Source: Candidatus Micrarchaeota archaeon RBG_16_49_10
GTDB lineage: Archaea; Aenigmatarchaeota; Aenigmatarchaeia; CG10238-14
DNA: 10,483 bases
Assembly: GCA_001784635.1 (NCBI GenBank)
Contig: MFRS01000015.1
Location: 37,329 to 47,811, forward strand
Direction: 5' to 3'
Shown piece after piece: positions 1 to 7,253 of this stretch. The position numbers and the translations under genes are program-made. Under the pieces are notes generated by a model. The model did no database searches. It had not been told where the DNA came from and worked only from the letters and a program-made list of their open reading frames with translations. How positions within the stretch are numbered: position 1 is the stretch's first letter; each line of letters opens with the position of its first letter.

Positions 1-204
1 GAAGTAGAAAAATCTGCCGGTCCCCTTCATCAGCTGGCGCATGAGGGTGCTTTTTCCGCACCTCCTTACGCCTGACAAGACAATGGCGAACGGTATGTCC
101 AGCCTTATCTCGGATAGCTTCTCCCTCTCAACGCCATATTCCCATGATGACATCTCGGACATCTGCGATTCCACTATCCCCCTCAGCGTTTCCTTCAATA
201 TCAT
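1..204 (-). CDS. AAA_14/DUF4143-like archaeal ATPase, N-terminal part (runs off the left edge)
   Basis: Sixty-eight residues are visible, beginning MILKETLRGIVESQ and running off the left edge. A Walker A P-loop reads GVRRCGKST at about residues 45-53, preceded by a hydrophobic strand (PFAIVLSG) and followed by LMRQLM. This is the usual beginning of the archaeal/bacterial AAA_14 plus DUF4143 ATPases, in which about 30 residues precede a P-loop of the form GxRRxGKST; the rest, including Walker B and the C-terminal domain, lies outside the window. The cellular role of the family is poorly known. The ATG at 204 is chosen because a TATA-like box lies 26 bp upstream, giving a leaderless transcript, and no Shine-Dalgarno sequence is present. 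Two palindromes sit directly upstream of the promoter. The gene is GC-richer than the operon to the right and reads away from it, so it is probably functionally unrelated. Confidence 0.85.
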   Translation of the reverse strand, partial: MILKETLRGIVESQMSEMSSWEYGVEREKLSEIRLDIPFAIVLSGVRRCGKSTLMRQLMKGTGRFFYF

Positions 205-226
205 AAACAATGTTATACCTTGCTAG

Positions 227-234
227 TTTATAAA
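227..234 (-). promoter_or_regulatory. TATA box of the left-edge ATPase gene
   Basis: The self-complementary octamer TTTATAAA is centred 26 bp upstream of the ATPase ATG at 204. In archaea this distance places the transcript start at or within a few bases of the ATG, so the mRNA would be leaderless. The absence of a GGTG-type ribosome site before the ATG agrees with this. Confidence 0.55.
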
Positions 235-237
235 GGT

Positions 238-277
238 TTTCATTGGCAGTGAACACTTTTGTTCATTGGCAGTGAAC
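238..277. promoter_or_regulatory. tandem palindromic operator-like sites upstream of the ATPase promoter
   Basis: Two copies of a 17-bp near-palindrome lie at 238-254 and 261-277. The second reads GTTCATTGGCAGTGAAC, in which seven of eight base pairs are symmetric around a central base; the first differs only in its first base. Identity between copies extends over 20 bp (239-258 and 262-281). Their centres are 23 bp apart, about two helical turns. They abut the upstream side of the ATPase TATA box, where a dimeric regulator would activate or block the factors TBP/TFB. The direct-repeat symmetry and position support an operator; the protein that binds is unknown. Confidence 0.6.
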
Positions 278-281
278 ACTT

Positions 282-333
282 GTTTCGATGATTTTCGAAA
301 CGTTTATAATAGGGATGAAGCGAAAATCGAAAC
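282..333. repeat. GTTTCG/CGAAAC inverted repeats around a TATA-like sequence
   Basis: GTTTCG at 282-287 is mirrored by CGAAAC at 296-301 and again at 328-333. GATTTTCG at 290-297 is mirrored by CGAAAATC at 321-328. Between them lies TTTATAAT at 303-310, a possible TATA box on the plus strand. The arrangement could be operator half-sites or alternative stem-loops. No convincing gene begins about 26 bp downstream on either strand, so the function is unknown. Confidence 0.3.
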
Positions 334-369
334 CTGCTTGTCATCTCCAATGGCAGTTTTCTAGCGCCC

Positions 370-444
370 TCAAAGCCCAAAGTATTTGCCGCTATCTCTG
401 GTGCTTTTCGCAATTTTTGCCATAGAAACAGACAATTCACGCAT
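370..444 (-). CDS. possible 24-residue small protein or gene remnant
   Basis: A 24-codon ORF begins MRELSVSMAKIAKS and ends in GKYFGL before a TGA. Its only real support is a good ribosome site, GGAAGGTG at 452-459, six to seven bases before the ATG; a TTAAAA stretch about 65 bases upstream could serve as a promoter. A longer overlapping minus-strand frame (240-440) shares the same bases, so this could also be the surviving start of a gene broken by a frameshift. I do not recognise the peptide. Confidence 0.2.
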   Translation of the reverse strand: MRELSVSMAKIAKSTRDSGKYFGL

Positions 445-567
445 ATTTTACACCTTCCAGAGCCTTTTCCAGCAACCCTATGCCTTTTTTGGGCTATTTC
501 TATCCGGGCTTTTAACCGGGGGGAATATTTTACAGGATTCCTGAAATATGCTGGAAATAATGCAAAT

Positions 568-577
568 GCTTAAATGC
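568..577 (+). promoter_or_regulatory. TATA-like box for the 607 membrane-protein gene
   Basis: GCTTAAATGC is centred about 34 bp upstream of the ATG at 607. A start site about 26 bp downstream would leave a leader of only a few bases. No ribosome site precedes the ATG (the upstream bases are TTTAGACGGGT), which fits a leaderless or near-leaderless gene. The match to a TATA consensus is modest. Confidence 0.3.
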
Positions 578-606
578 TTTTTGGTCCTAATAGGGTTTAG
601 ACGGGT

Positions 607-2379
607 ATGGGATTGTTTTATAGGCTGACCAACCAAGAAAAACGGGGTTTGGGGCACAATGGGCTACCTGTCAATAACTATCACCTTCTGGGGGACACTG
701 TCGAGCTAAATGGCCATAATTATCTCATTGATGATCCTAGAAAGTTGGCTACCGCATTGTTGGACGCTATTGATCCGGGCGCGGGGGCGCCATTAGTAGT
801 CGCAAAGACACCTCATATCGGGGCTAGAGAAGTCAAAAAAGACCTGGGAAGTTACGACCCCTATTCATCTGACTCTGGGTTTGACTCCACTGAAGGGTTT
901 ATGGCTGGGCCAAGCGGGATAAATTTCAGATATCTTAGGAATTCGGACGGTATGGGACTGTGGGCCCCTGCAATCGCAGGAGAGCAACCTATCAGGCAAA
1001 ACCCTATGTTTAGTCATGGTGGTGAACTATATCACCAGTCAAACGGTTTAATAGCGCCAGTTAAACTGAGCCGAGAGGGTTCGCCTGTTGGCCTAGATTC
1101 CCAGGCAATACAAAACTATCACGACTCATTAAGGCCCCCTATGATGAATGCCGGTTTTATACCTATCCCCGATTTGGGGAACGTTGACTGGGGGAGGGTA
1201 GGGAAAACAGCTCTAAATCTACTTTTAATAGGGTCGATGGTGGGATGTGCGGGCGCAGTGGCTTTAGCTAGGGATATATTCACCCCGACCGCTGGAGACA
1301 ATGCAGGCTCAAGTAATAATAATGCAGTGACGCCAACCACTACTAGGACGCAGGGACCGACTGCAACCTATACGGCAATGCCAACGGCGACTTACACCGC
1401 AATCCCAACTGCGACCCCTATGCCGCAAGTTCTATTCAGAGTGTGGAAAGATGGGAATGGCAATGGGGGGTTGAACGCTGGAGAACCCCTTCTTCCAGGA
1501 ATCAGAATATCCGCAAGTGGATCATCCTGTATCACAGGCGGCGATGGGACTTGCTCTATGAGCCTTAGAAATGGGAGTCATAGGTTATACGTCAATGACC
1601 CCTCAGGTAGATCAGCTTATTTTCTCCCTTCTGTGAGAGATTATGTTATGATAGGCCAGGGATTGGGATTTAATGTAAGAGGAAACACTAAAGTTTCTGT
1701 CCCCCTTGGGGATGGGATTTTTACTCTTCCGTTGAAGGGGAAGATTGTGGATAAGCCTCTTCTAGACGAAAATGGAAGATATATATCACCATCAAAAGGG
1801 GAGATTGTAATAGATAGGATGTATGACCACTCTCCAGGAAGAGATATACTATGGTGGAATGGAGTAGATGAGTGTACTCCAGAAGATTACCTATGCTATC
1901 ACGTCCCGGGAGGAACAAATAATCATGGTGGTATTAAGTATAGGGTAGCAGATTTTGGGACACCTGTGTTTGCTGCAGCAGCTGGTATAGTTTATAAAAA
2001 CGGGATAATACCACATGGGAATATAAAATGTCCATATATTATAATTGAACATCCTGATGCATTAAAAGGTAAAAACTTATTTACAGGATATTTTTTTATG
2101 TCTGAGTCTCTTGTTAAAATAGGACAAAGGGTTGCGAGGGGTGATTTAATAGCAAAAACTGGAGTACAATGTAATCCCTATGATTTGTTGCATTTTGATT
2201 TAAGGACAAACCCAAATGATGATAGTTCGTGGGGGCTTTTGGATTTTTATGAACCTATTGTTGATGTGCCAAAAGGTTTTTGGATTAGTGATTATGAACC
2301 ACTATGGACAACAGAAGACCATTCGGGGAATTATATGAATTACTGGACACTTTGGAATAATCCACAACAACCACCATAA
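607..2379 (+). CDS. single-pass membrane protein with Thr/Pro stalk, SD-repeat-B-like domain and degenerate M23 (LytM-like) domain
   Basis: This 590-residue protein has no N-terminal signal peptide. Residues 1-200 are polar, glycine-rich and unrecognised. A single hydrophobic segment lies at about 201-220. A low-complexity stalk follows at about 226-273, with repeats such as PTATYTA and likely O-glycosylated. Residues about 274-335 resemble an SD-repeat-B/carboxypeptidase-regulatory-like beta domain (DGNGNG, GEPLLPGI). The C-terminal part, about 435-535, follows the M23/LytM pattern: HGG at 440-442, GTPVFAAAAGIV at 451-462, GQRVARGDLIAKTG at 506-519, LHFDL at 528-532. In M23 peptidases the ligands and catalytic residues come from HxxxD, YxH and HxH. 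Here the Asp is Lys444, the YxH His is Phe497 and the first His of HxH is Leu527; only His440 and His529 remain. It is therefore probably a binding or structural domain outside the cell, not an active endopeptidase. PTAT-type stalks are common in Chloroflexota exported proteins, so bacterial ancestry is possible. Codon composition turns AT-rich in the last third. Confidence 0.85.
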   Translation: MGLFYRLTNQEKRGLGHNGLPVNNYHLLGDTVELNGHNYLIDDPRKLATALLDAIDPGAGAPLVVAKTPHIGAREVKKDLGSYDPYSSDSGFDSTEGFMAGPSGINFRYLRNSDGMGLWAPAIAGEQPIRQNPMFSHGGELYHQSNGLIAPVKLSREGSPVGLDSQAIQNYHDSLRPPMMNAGFIPIPDLGNVDWGRVGKTALNLLLIGSMVGCAGAVALARDIFTPTAGDNAGSSNNNAVTPTTTRTQGPTATYTAMPTATYTAIPTATPMPQVLFRVWKDGNGNGGLNAGEPLLPGIRISASGSSCITGGDGTCSMSLRNGSHRLYVNDPSGRSAYFLPSVRDYVMIGQGLGFNVRGNTKVSVPLGDGIFTLPLKGKIVDKPLLDENGRYISPSKGEIVIDRMYDHSPGRDILWWNGVDECTPEDYLCYHVPGGTNNHGGIKYRVADFGTPVFAAAAGIVYKNGIIPHGNIKCPYIIIEHPDALKGKNLFTGYFFMSESLVKIGQRVARGDLIAKTGVQCNPYDLLHFDLRTNPNDDSSWGLLDFYEPIVDVPKGFWISDYEPLWTTEDHSGNYMNYWTLWNNPQQPP

Positions 2380-2438
2380 TTGTTTACAGGAAAGACAGAA
2401 TTGAGTGATAATATAAAATTATTAATTAAAGCCTTGTT

Positions 2439-2519
2439 ATGATTTTTAGCTATAAGAGTAAGTCGGTAGGGATGAAAGTAGAAAAATTAGAAGATGTTAT
2501 AGTTGTTGATGTAGATTGA
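2439..2519 (+). CDS. possible 26-residue ORF between convergent genes
   Basis: A 26-codon ORF begins MIFSYKSKSVG, has an internal Met at 2472 and ends in VIVVDVD. The second half looks like the N-terminus of an ordinary protein (MKVEKLEDVIVVDVD) stopped early, so it may be a remnant. No good ribosome site or promoter is visible. It occupies most of the 166-base gap between two convergent genes and could be chance. Confidence 0.13.
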   Translation: MIFSYKSKSVGMKVEKLEDVIVVDVD

Positions 2520-2545
2520 TGATTTTCTGGATAGAGATTGAGGTT

Positions 2546-4009
2546 TCATATGTTGCTTTTTAATTTACAACCAAACCTGTAAACTTCAAAAATGTAATCA
2601 GGTTCGTATTCAGATTCCACCTCATAGATATATCTAACAAATGATAAATTAAGACTTTTATTAAGCATAACACTAAAAAGAGGCCCATGAGCTGAGGAAA
2701 CCTGCATTAAGCTTCCATCATCCCTATTCCTGTACGGAATATCTATGAATACTATTCTATCGTTATTTTGCAAATTGTACTTTTTCAATTCTTCTACACA
2801 AGTCTTTCCAGCAAGTTGCAATTCATAAACATCTGAAGTTGACCACCTTTTGTAAGACAAGTTTTTAGATGAAAAGAGTATAAGTAACAGAATTATTACA
2901 ACTACGATAGGTCTGAACCTTTTTTCTAAATAGTTTAATGTTTCGAACAAAACCAACCCAAAAATTAATGAGAAACCAAAAATGGAGAGGTGGATATAAT
3001 AATCCATGAATCTGAACTTGAGTAACAATAAATGTACCATAAAGATAAAATACCAAAGTATCAGAAATGACATAATTTTTAATTTATTCTGGATTTTCTT
3101 ATTGTTTAAATTCAAATTTATTTTTCTGTAATTGTTGATGATAATAAAAAAGCTGAATACTAAAAAGAATAAAAGAGTATAGGACCAAGTGACTCCATTA
3201 ATTCCAAGATCAAAAGTGAAAAGGATGTAAGCTTTGAGATTTCTTATTATATGAAAGCCAATTCCCATTTCATAACCGTGTGTCTTTATCAATACTTCTT
3301 CTAGGAGAAAAATTCTTACGAATGAATATACTAACATTATTACCAAGAATGGAAATAATTCTATTATTGCTTTAAATACACCCTCAATATTTATTCTTTT
3401 GCTGATTACAATAAAATAGTAAAAAAATAGAACTACCGGGAACATAAATGCAGTTTCTTTTGATAACAAAGCCAAAACAAATAATATAATCGAGAGACCT
3501 TTATAAGTTCTTTTTTGATTTTTGAGAAATTTCAAATAAAAAAGGAAAGAAAGAAAAACGAAAATAGACATTATGAATTCTTCGCCGGCAGCTATATAAT
3601 AAACTGGAATCGTATGTAGAGATCTTGTTATAAAAATGAAAGAGGATAGGAAAGCTATTAGCCTATTTTCAAAAATTTCTTTTGAGATAAAATAAACCAA
3701 AATGACACCAAAAAGAAAAAGCAGGAGATTGACAAGATGGAAATAGAAAACGTTATTTAAAAATAATGCCTGTGTAAAGAAGAAGAATATTTGAACTGAA
3801 ATTGGCCTATAAAGTTCTGTTTTTAATCTATAGGTGAATACATCAAAAAAACTTTTTAAATCATTTATATTATTACCAAGTTTCCAATAAAAAGAATCGT
3901 CAAGAACAAAATATTGATTTAGAGCCGGAAAATATATAAAGAATGTTGAAACTGCTAAAACCAAAATGTAAATGGTATCATTTCCAAATATTTTTTTAAT
4001 TGACATCAT
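2546..4009 (-). CDS. GT-C family polytopic glycosyltransferase (PMT/TMTC-like)
   Basis: This 487-residue membrane protein has about 11 hydrophobic segments in residues 12-381, then a soluble tail of about 105 residues. Hallmarks of lipid-phosphosugar-dependent GT-C enzymes are visible. The first external loop carries an acidic pair, LDDS at 36-39. It is followed by YRPISVQ at 67-73 and FHLVNLLLF at 90-98, a pattern typical of the protein O-mannosyltransferase/TMTC group, and LSKE at 182-185. Such enzymes move a sugar from a dolichol- or polyprenyl-phosphate donor to proteins, lipids or glycans on the outer face of the membrane. The acceptor cannot be told from sequence. It is the last gene of the four-gene operon, 19 nt after the toroid gene; the start is one of two tandem ATGs with no strong ribosome site. 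Its operon-mates suggest a modified protein as acceptor. Confidence 0.8.
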   Translation of the reverse strand: MMSIKKIFGNDTIYILVLAVSTFFIYFPALNQYFVLDDSFYWKLGNNINDLKSFFDVFTYRLKTELYRPISVQIFFFFTQALFLNNVFYFHLVNLLLFLFGVILVYFISKEIFENRLIAFLSSFIFITRSLHTIPVYYIAAGEEFIMSIFVFLSFLFYLKFLKNQKRTYKGLSIILFVLALLSKETAFMFPVVLFFYYFIVISKRINIEGVFKAIIELFPFLVIMLVYSFVRIFLLEEVLIKTHGYEMGIGFHIIRNLKAYILFTFDLGINGVTWSYTLLFFLVFSFFIIINNYRKINLNLNNKKIQNKLKIMSFLILWYFIFMVHLLLLKFRFMDYYIHLSIFGFSLIFGLVLFETLNYLEKRFRPIVVVIILLLILFSSKNLSYKRWSTSDVYELQLAGKTCVEELKKYNLQNNDRIVFIDIPYRNRDDGSLMQVSSAHGPLFSVMLNKSLNLSFVRYIYEVESEYEPDYIFEVYRFGCKLKSNI

Positions 4010-4028
4010 TATTTCATTCTCATAGAGT

Positions 4029-5750
4029 TTATTTATAATTATTGATAAACTTAGTAATTATAGATAAACTTCCAATTACAAAAAATAAGTTTAAAATTGC
4101 TAAATCCATTATTTTTTTGTCATCTGAAATTAATGATTTAAGCCAATTTGACATTTTTATAATTTTTTTTGGTTTGGAATTTAAAAAAGAAAAACATTGG
4201 ACAGCAAAATAAGTTCCTTGGATGTTTGAAAAGTCGTTTGGTGAAGAGGCGTATCCACCATTTTTATTTTGGCATGAGTCAAGCCAATTGATGACTGTTT
4301 TTTTAATTTCATCAATTCGATTTATTTTTAATCCAATAAATTTATTGCTGTACTTTTCAATTAAATGGAGGCTTTTCAAGCAAAGGTATGTCGCATACAT
4401 ATATGATTTATTATTTTCACCAAAACCGCCGTCCTCATTATAGGACTTCATGATTAAGTCAACAAAATGAATAAGTTGCCCAAAATCTAAAATTTTTGAT
4501 TTATTCATTCTTTCGTCTAGTAATAATAATATTTCCAACGAATCTGAAATTGTTCTAAATATGAACATCTGACTTTCTTTTTGGTTTATAATACCTACTT
4601 GTTTGATTATGTTGTATTTAACAGTATTTTTTAAATTAATCTCTATTTCTTCTTGTAGTATCTTGAAGGAAATTAATGAACTGCTTGTATAGTGTAACAT
4701 ATTAGAGTTAGAATTCGGTACAGGACCCCACCCAGTTATCCCAATTGATTTTTTAAGAAAAGAAATATATTTTTTTTTGTCTATAAAATCAGTTGACCCA
4801 AGGATATTCAATACCTGAATAGCTGAATTATTTGAGTATACTCCACAGATTTCTTGATTGGAAAAAAAACCGCCATTTTCAGTCTCAAAAGAATTTACTA
4901 TATTTATTATTGGTAGCTTGAAATTATTTGAAACACCAAATAAATCTAAAATTTTTACAAAAAAGAATAATTGCTCGAAATTAAGTAGAGCGTAATTACA
5001 TTTTGAATTAAATTTTCTAAAATAATTGTAAACATCGCTACCTAAAAACTTCAAAGACCAAATCAAATGAAAAAAAGATTTGAAATCGGAAACATATCCT
5101 AAGTCTTCAAATTTTTTAACGGCATGTAATAATTGTTTTCGTTTATTTTCGTCTAATTTTATTGACAAAGTTTTAATACATCTAAGGTATCTATAAATAT
5201 ACTCCAAATTGACAGGTGAAAAAAAATTATCTAGCCATTTAATTGTATTATCAATTTTTTTAGGGTTAGATCCAAGTAAGCTCAATATTTCTATGGCATT
5301 AAAGGTATCCCATATATTAGAAAAACCATTACCTATAGACCCAAAACCACCATCAAAATTCTGAAGGAGTTGATGAAACTCTATCATTTCGTCTTTTAAC
5401 TTTGGTTCTATTTTTAACCAATTCATAATCTGTAATGCATAATAAGTCCTATCTGTCCAAGGAAGTTCTCCTGGCATCTCAGAAAATCCCATTTTACCTG
5501 TATCTAAATTTTTAATGTATTCTATTGTTTGTGGAGAGATTTTTTCTCCAAAAAAATGTAATATACCAACACAAAAATAGGTATCAAGATACATAGGAGA
5601 TTTATCAAAAAAGACGCCTTCTTTTGTTTGTTTGTTAGCCAAAATGAATGATATCCTTTTTGTGTCAATAATACTAGTCAAAATGCATTTGTCTTTTTTC
5701 AAAGCGACTTTCTTTTTTCTATAATTATATTTTGAAGAACTATCTTCCAT
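4029..5750 (-). CDS. alpha/alpha-toroid (prenyltransferase/squalene-cyclase-repeat-like) protein with C-terminal membrane anchor
   Basis: This 573-residue protein contains repeated units of an NGG(F/Y)- or DGG(F/Y)-type turn followed by a helix rich in A, L and I. They lie at about residues 41-67 (weak), 84-112 (GKMGFSEMPG), 129-160 (NFDGGFGS), 286-318 (ENGGFFS), 338-367 (TGWGPV), 434-465 (NEDGGFGE) and 491-524 (NKNGGYAS). This is the signature of the ISOPREN_C2-like alpha/alpha toroid shared by protein prenyltransferase beta subunits and squalene-hopene cyclases. The length suggests two barrels or one enlarged barrel. I see neither the DxDD motif of class II terpene cyclases nor the Asp-x-Cys...His zinc site of prenyltransferase beta subunits, so chemistry is doubtful and a binding or scaffold role is possible. 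A hydrophobic segment at about 548-566, flanked by lysines, looks like a tail anchor. The gene lies 34 nt after the radical SAM gene; its AT-rich upstream bases lack a ribosome site and could hold an internal promoter. Confidence 0.8.
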   Translation of the reverse strand: MEDSSSKYNYRKKKVALKKDKCILTSIIDTKRISFILANKQTKEGVFFDKSPMYLDTYFCVGILHFFGEKISPQTIEYIKNLDTGKMGFSEMPGELPWTDRTYYALQIMNWLKIEPKLKDEMIEFHQLLQNFDGGFGSIGNGFSNIWDTFNAIEILSLLGSNPKKIDNTIKWLDNFFSPVNLEYIYRYLRCIKTLSIKLDENKRKQLLHAVKKFEDLGYVSDFKSFFHLIWSLKFLGSDVYNYFRKFNSKCNYALLNFEQLFFFVKILDLFGVSNNFKLPIINIVNSFETENGGFFSNQEICGVYSNNSAIQVLNILGSTDFIDKKKYISFLKKSIGITGWGPVPNSNSNMLHYTSSSLISFKILQEEIEINLKNTVKYNIIKQVGIINQKESQMFIFRTISDSLEILLLLDERMNKSKILDFGQLIHFVDLIMKSYNEDGGFGENNKSYMYATYLCLKSLHLIEKYSNKFIGLKINRIDEIKKTVINWLDSCQNKNGGYASSPNDFSNIQGTYFAVQCFSFLNSKPKKIIKMSNWLKSLISDDKKIMDLAILNLFFVIGSLSIITKFINNYK

Positions 5751-5784
5751 ATTATAATTATATTTTATTAGAAATTAAAATACT

Positions 5785-7248
5785 TTAAACTTTTTTGAGA
5801 AAACATAAACCATTGCATTTTTTTCTGGTTCTATAAATACAATTTTCACAAACACTACTTATCTTCATCTCTGCTCTATAATAAAGAAATTTATTAAATA
5901 TTTGCATTCTATTGTCAAGTTTTTCCAATATTTCACCATTAACATTATTGAGAGGCTCGCAATATCTAACTCTTCTATTATCTATCGTAAAAAGTTCGCG
6001 ACACTCAAAACAATTTTTTGGTTGTTTGTCATCTACCTTGACACTTATACAAGGGGGTAAAGGTCTACTTAAAGTAAACCTTATTTTTCTTTTTTTTAAC
6101 TCATTAAGAAATTTATCTATTTTTTCCCCAATTAATTTATTATTTAACTGCTCTTCCTTGATTCTAAAAGATAACAAATACTCATTAGAGCCTTTTTTTA
6201 ATTTATTAGAAATTTCTTCAAGGTTTTCTGGATTCAATATTGTATATAATCTGCCCAATTTTTCTTCTGGCATTTCACTATTAAAAGGTTGGTTTCTACA
6301 GAAATCACACCTGTCAATATTAAATTTTGGTGGTAGAAAGTCTTTAAGCCTGTTACAGCTTGATTTAGAAACATGAAAAAATCCTGGTAACGTATTTTTC
6401 CATTTCAAAATCATTGGTAAAAGATTCTGATTATTAATGTTACCCATGAGAGAATATTTTAATGTTATTGAACAACCATAAAGATTACCATTTGGGTATG
6501 TTGTTGGATAAAATTGACCTAGGTACCTTCTTTGGGATCTTTTGGAAGAATGCGCAAAATAATAGTTCGGCTCACCAGACAAATCAAGTTTTCCAGCATA
6601 TTCTTTTATTTTGTCAAAAAAATATTTTTTTTCTTTATCAAAACTAATTTCGGAAAAATTTTCCATTTCCTCGGCTTTCCCATAACTTCCCCAAGAATGA
6701 ACCTCAACTTTAATGTTATTCTTAACAATCATCTCAGTCAATCTATTTATTAGAGTATGGCTTTCGGGATCAATACTTATTCTAAGAATAGGTTCTATCT
6801 CTAACTCTTTACATATATCAACAACAGTCTCTATATTTTTCAAAGGAACTCTTTTTAAATGGAAACGGTCTGAGCTAATAACTAAAGTATCAAAATCCAA
6901 TCTTTTTAATGGTCCCAAATATTTTAATGTATTTTTTTTGCTGTTCCCAAAAAAACCAGAGGTTATTATAAGCAAATCACTAGGCTCATAGTATTGAAAC
7001 AGAATTTCTATACATTTTTTAAGTTTGGATAAATCTAAGAATGGTTCACCACCACATATCCTAATTGAAATGTCGTTTTTTGAATACTCTTCGGCCACTC
7101 GATGAATTGTTTTTTCTGGCATCCATTTTTTTTGATCCTTTTCAATATTACAAGCATAAACACAAAAATCACATTCAACGGGACACTGTGTAGTCAAAAG
7201 TAAGTCTCCATCAAGCGGTTTATGCCTATGGTCAAAATGTATTACCAT
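5785..7248 (-). CDS. radical SAM enzyme with Cys-rich C-terminal domain
   Basis: This 487-residue protein has the radical SAM cluster motif CPVECDFC with C22, C26 and C29, followed by the SAM-binding GGEP at 66-69, so it should generate the 5'-deoxyadenosyl radical. A middle region has C259 after a YPNGNLYG turn, plus C298, C314 and C317 (CDFC), which could hold an auxiliary iron-sulfur cluster in a SPASM/twitch-like domain. Residues about 357-487 form a separate domain with PLPPC at 396-400, CFEC at 413-416, C430, and a terminal CX2CX7CX3C at 467-482. This domain recurs in degraded form in the radical SAM gene at 8325-10265. The substrate is unknown; radical SAM proteins with auxiliary clusters often modify peptides. 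The ATG lies five bases after the stop of the upstream radical-SAM-like gene, so the two are almost certainly co-translated and perhaps partners. Confidence 0.9.
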   Translation of the reverse strand: MVIHFDHRHKPLDGDLLLTTQCPVECDFCVYACNIEKDQKKWMPEKTIHRVAEEYSKNDISIRICGGEPFLDLSKLKKCIEILFQYYEPSDLLIITSGFFGNSKKNTLKYLGPLKRLDFDTLVISSDRFHLKRVPLKNIETVVDICKELEIEPILRISIDPESHTLINRLTEMIVKNNIKVEVHSWGSYGKAEEMENFSEISFDKEKKYFFDKIKEYAGKLDLSGEPNYYFAHSSKRSQRRYLGQFYPTTYPNGNLYGCSITLKYSLMGNINNQNLLPMILKWKNTLPGFFHVSKSSCNRLKDFLPPKFNIDRCDFCRNQPFNSEMPEEKLGRLYTILNPENLEEISNKLKKGSNEYLLSFRIKEEQLNNKLIGEKIDKFLNELKKRKIRFTLSRPLPPCISVKVDDKQPKNCFECRELFTIDNRRVRYCEPLNNVNGEILEKLDNRMQIFNKFLYYRAEMKISSVCENCIYRTRKKCNGLCFLKKV

Positions 7249-7253
7249 TATAT

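Larger units (their letters stand above)
205..606. other. intergenic region between divergent genes
   Basis: About 400 bases separate two divergently transcribed genes. The left 130 bases are dense in regulatory-looking sequence: a TATA-like box, two 17-bp palindromes and a set of TTTCGA-type inverted repeats around a second TATA-like box. The rest, about 334-606, contains one 24-codon minus-strand ORF with a good ribosome site and a TATA-like box for the 607 gene. I see no tRNA, rRNA, CRISPR or insertion-sequence end here. Confidence 0.5.

Noticed and set aside
41..226. Plus-strand 61-codon frame at the left end
   Set aside because: It lies antisense to the ATPase start, whose Walker A motif is unmistakable.
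239..281. CRISPR-like repeat pair
   Set aside because: There are only two copies, the spacer is about three bases and the unit is palindromic. It fits an operator, not an array.
607..2379. Lipoprotein, from the Cys after a hydrophobic stretch (GSMVGCAG)
   Set aside because: The hydrophobic segment is internal, about 200 residues from the N-terminus, so it is not a signal peptide with a lipobox.
4029..5750. Squalene-hopene cyclase or other terpene cyclase
   Set aside because: The GGF/GGY repeats fit the toroid fold, but no DxDD motif is present and no isoprenoid genes are nearby.
5912..6991. Plus-strand frames of about 60 to 154 codons over the radical SAM gene
   Set aside because: They are antisense to a gene with clear radical SAM motifs and arise from its AT-rich codon use. 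They have no recognisable domains.
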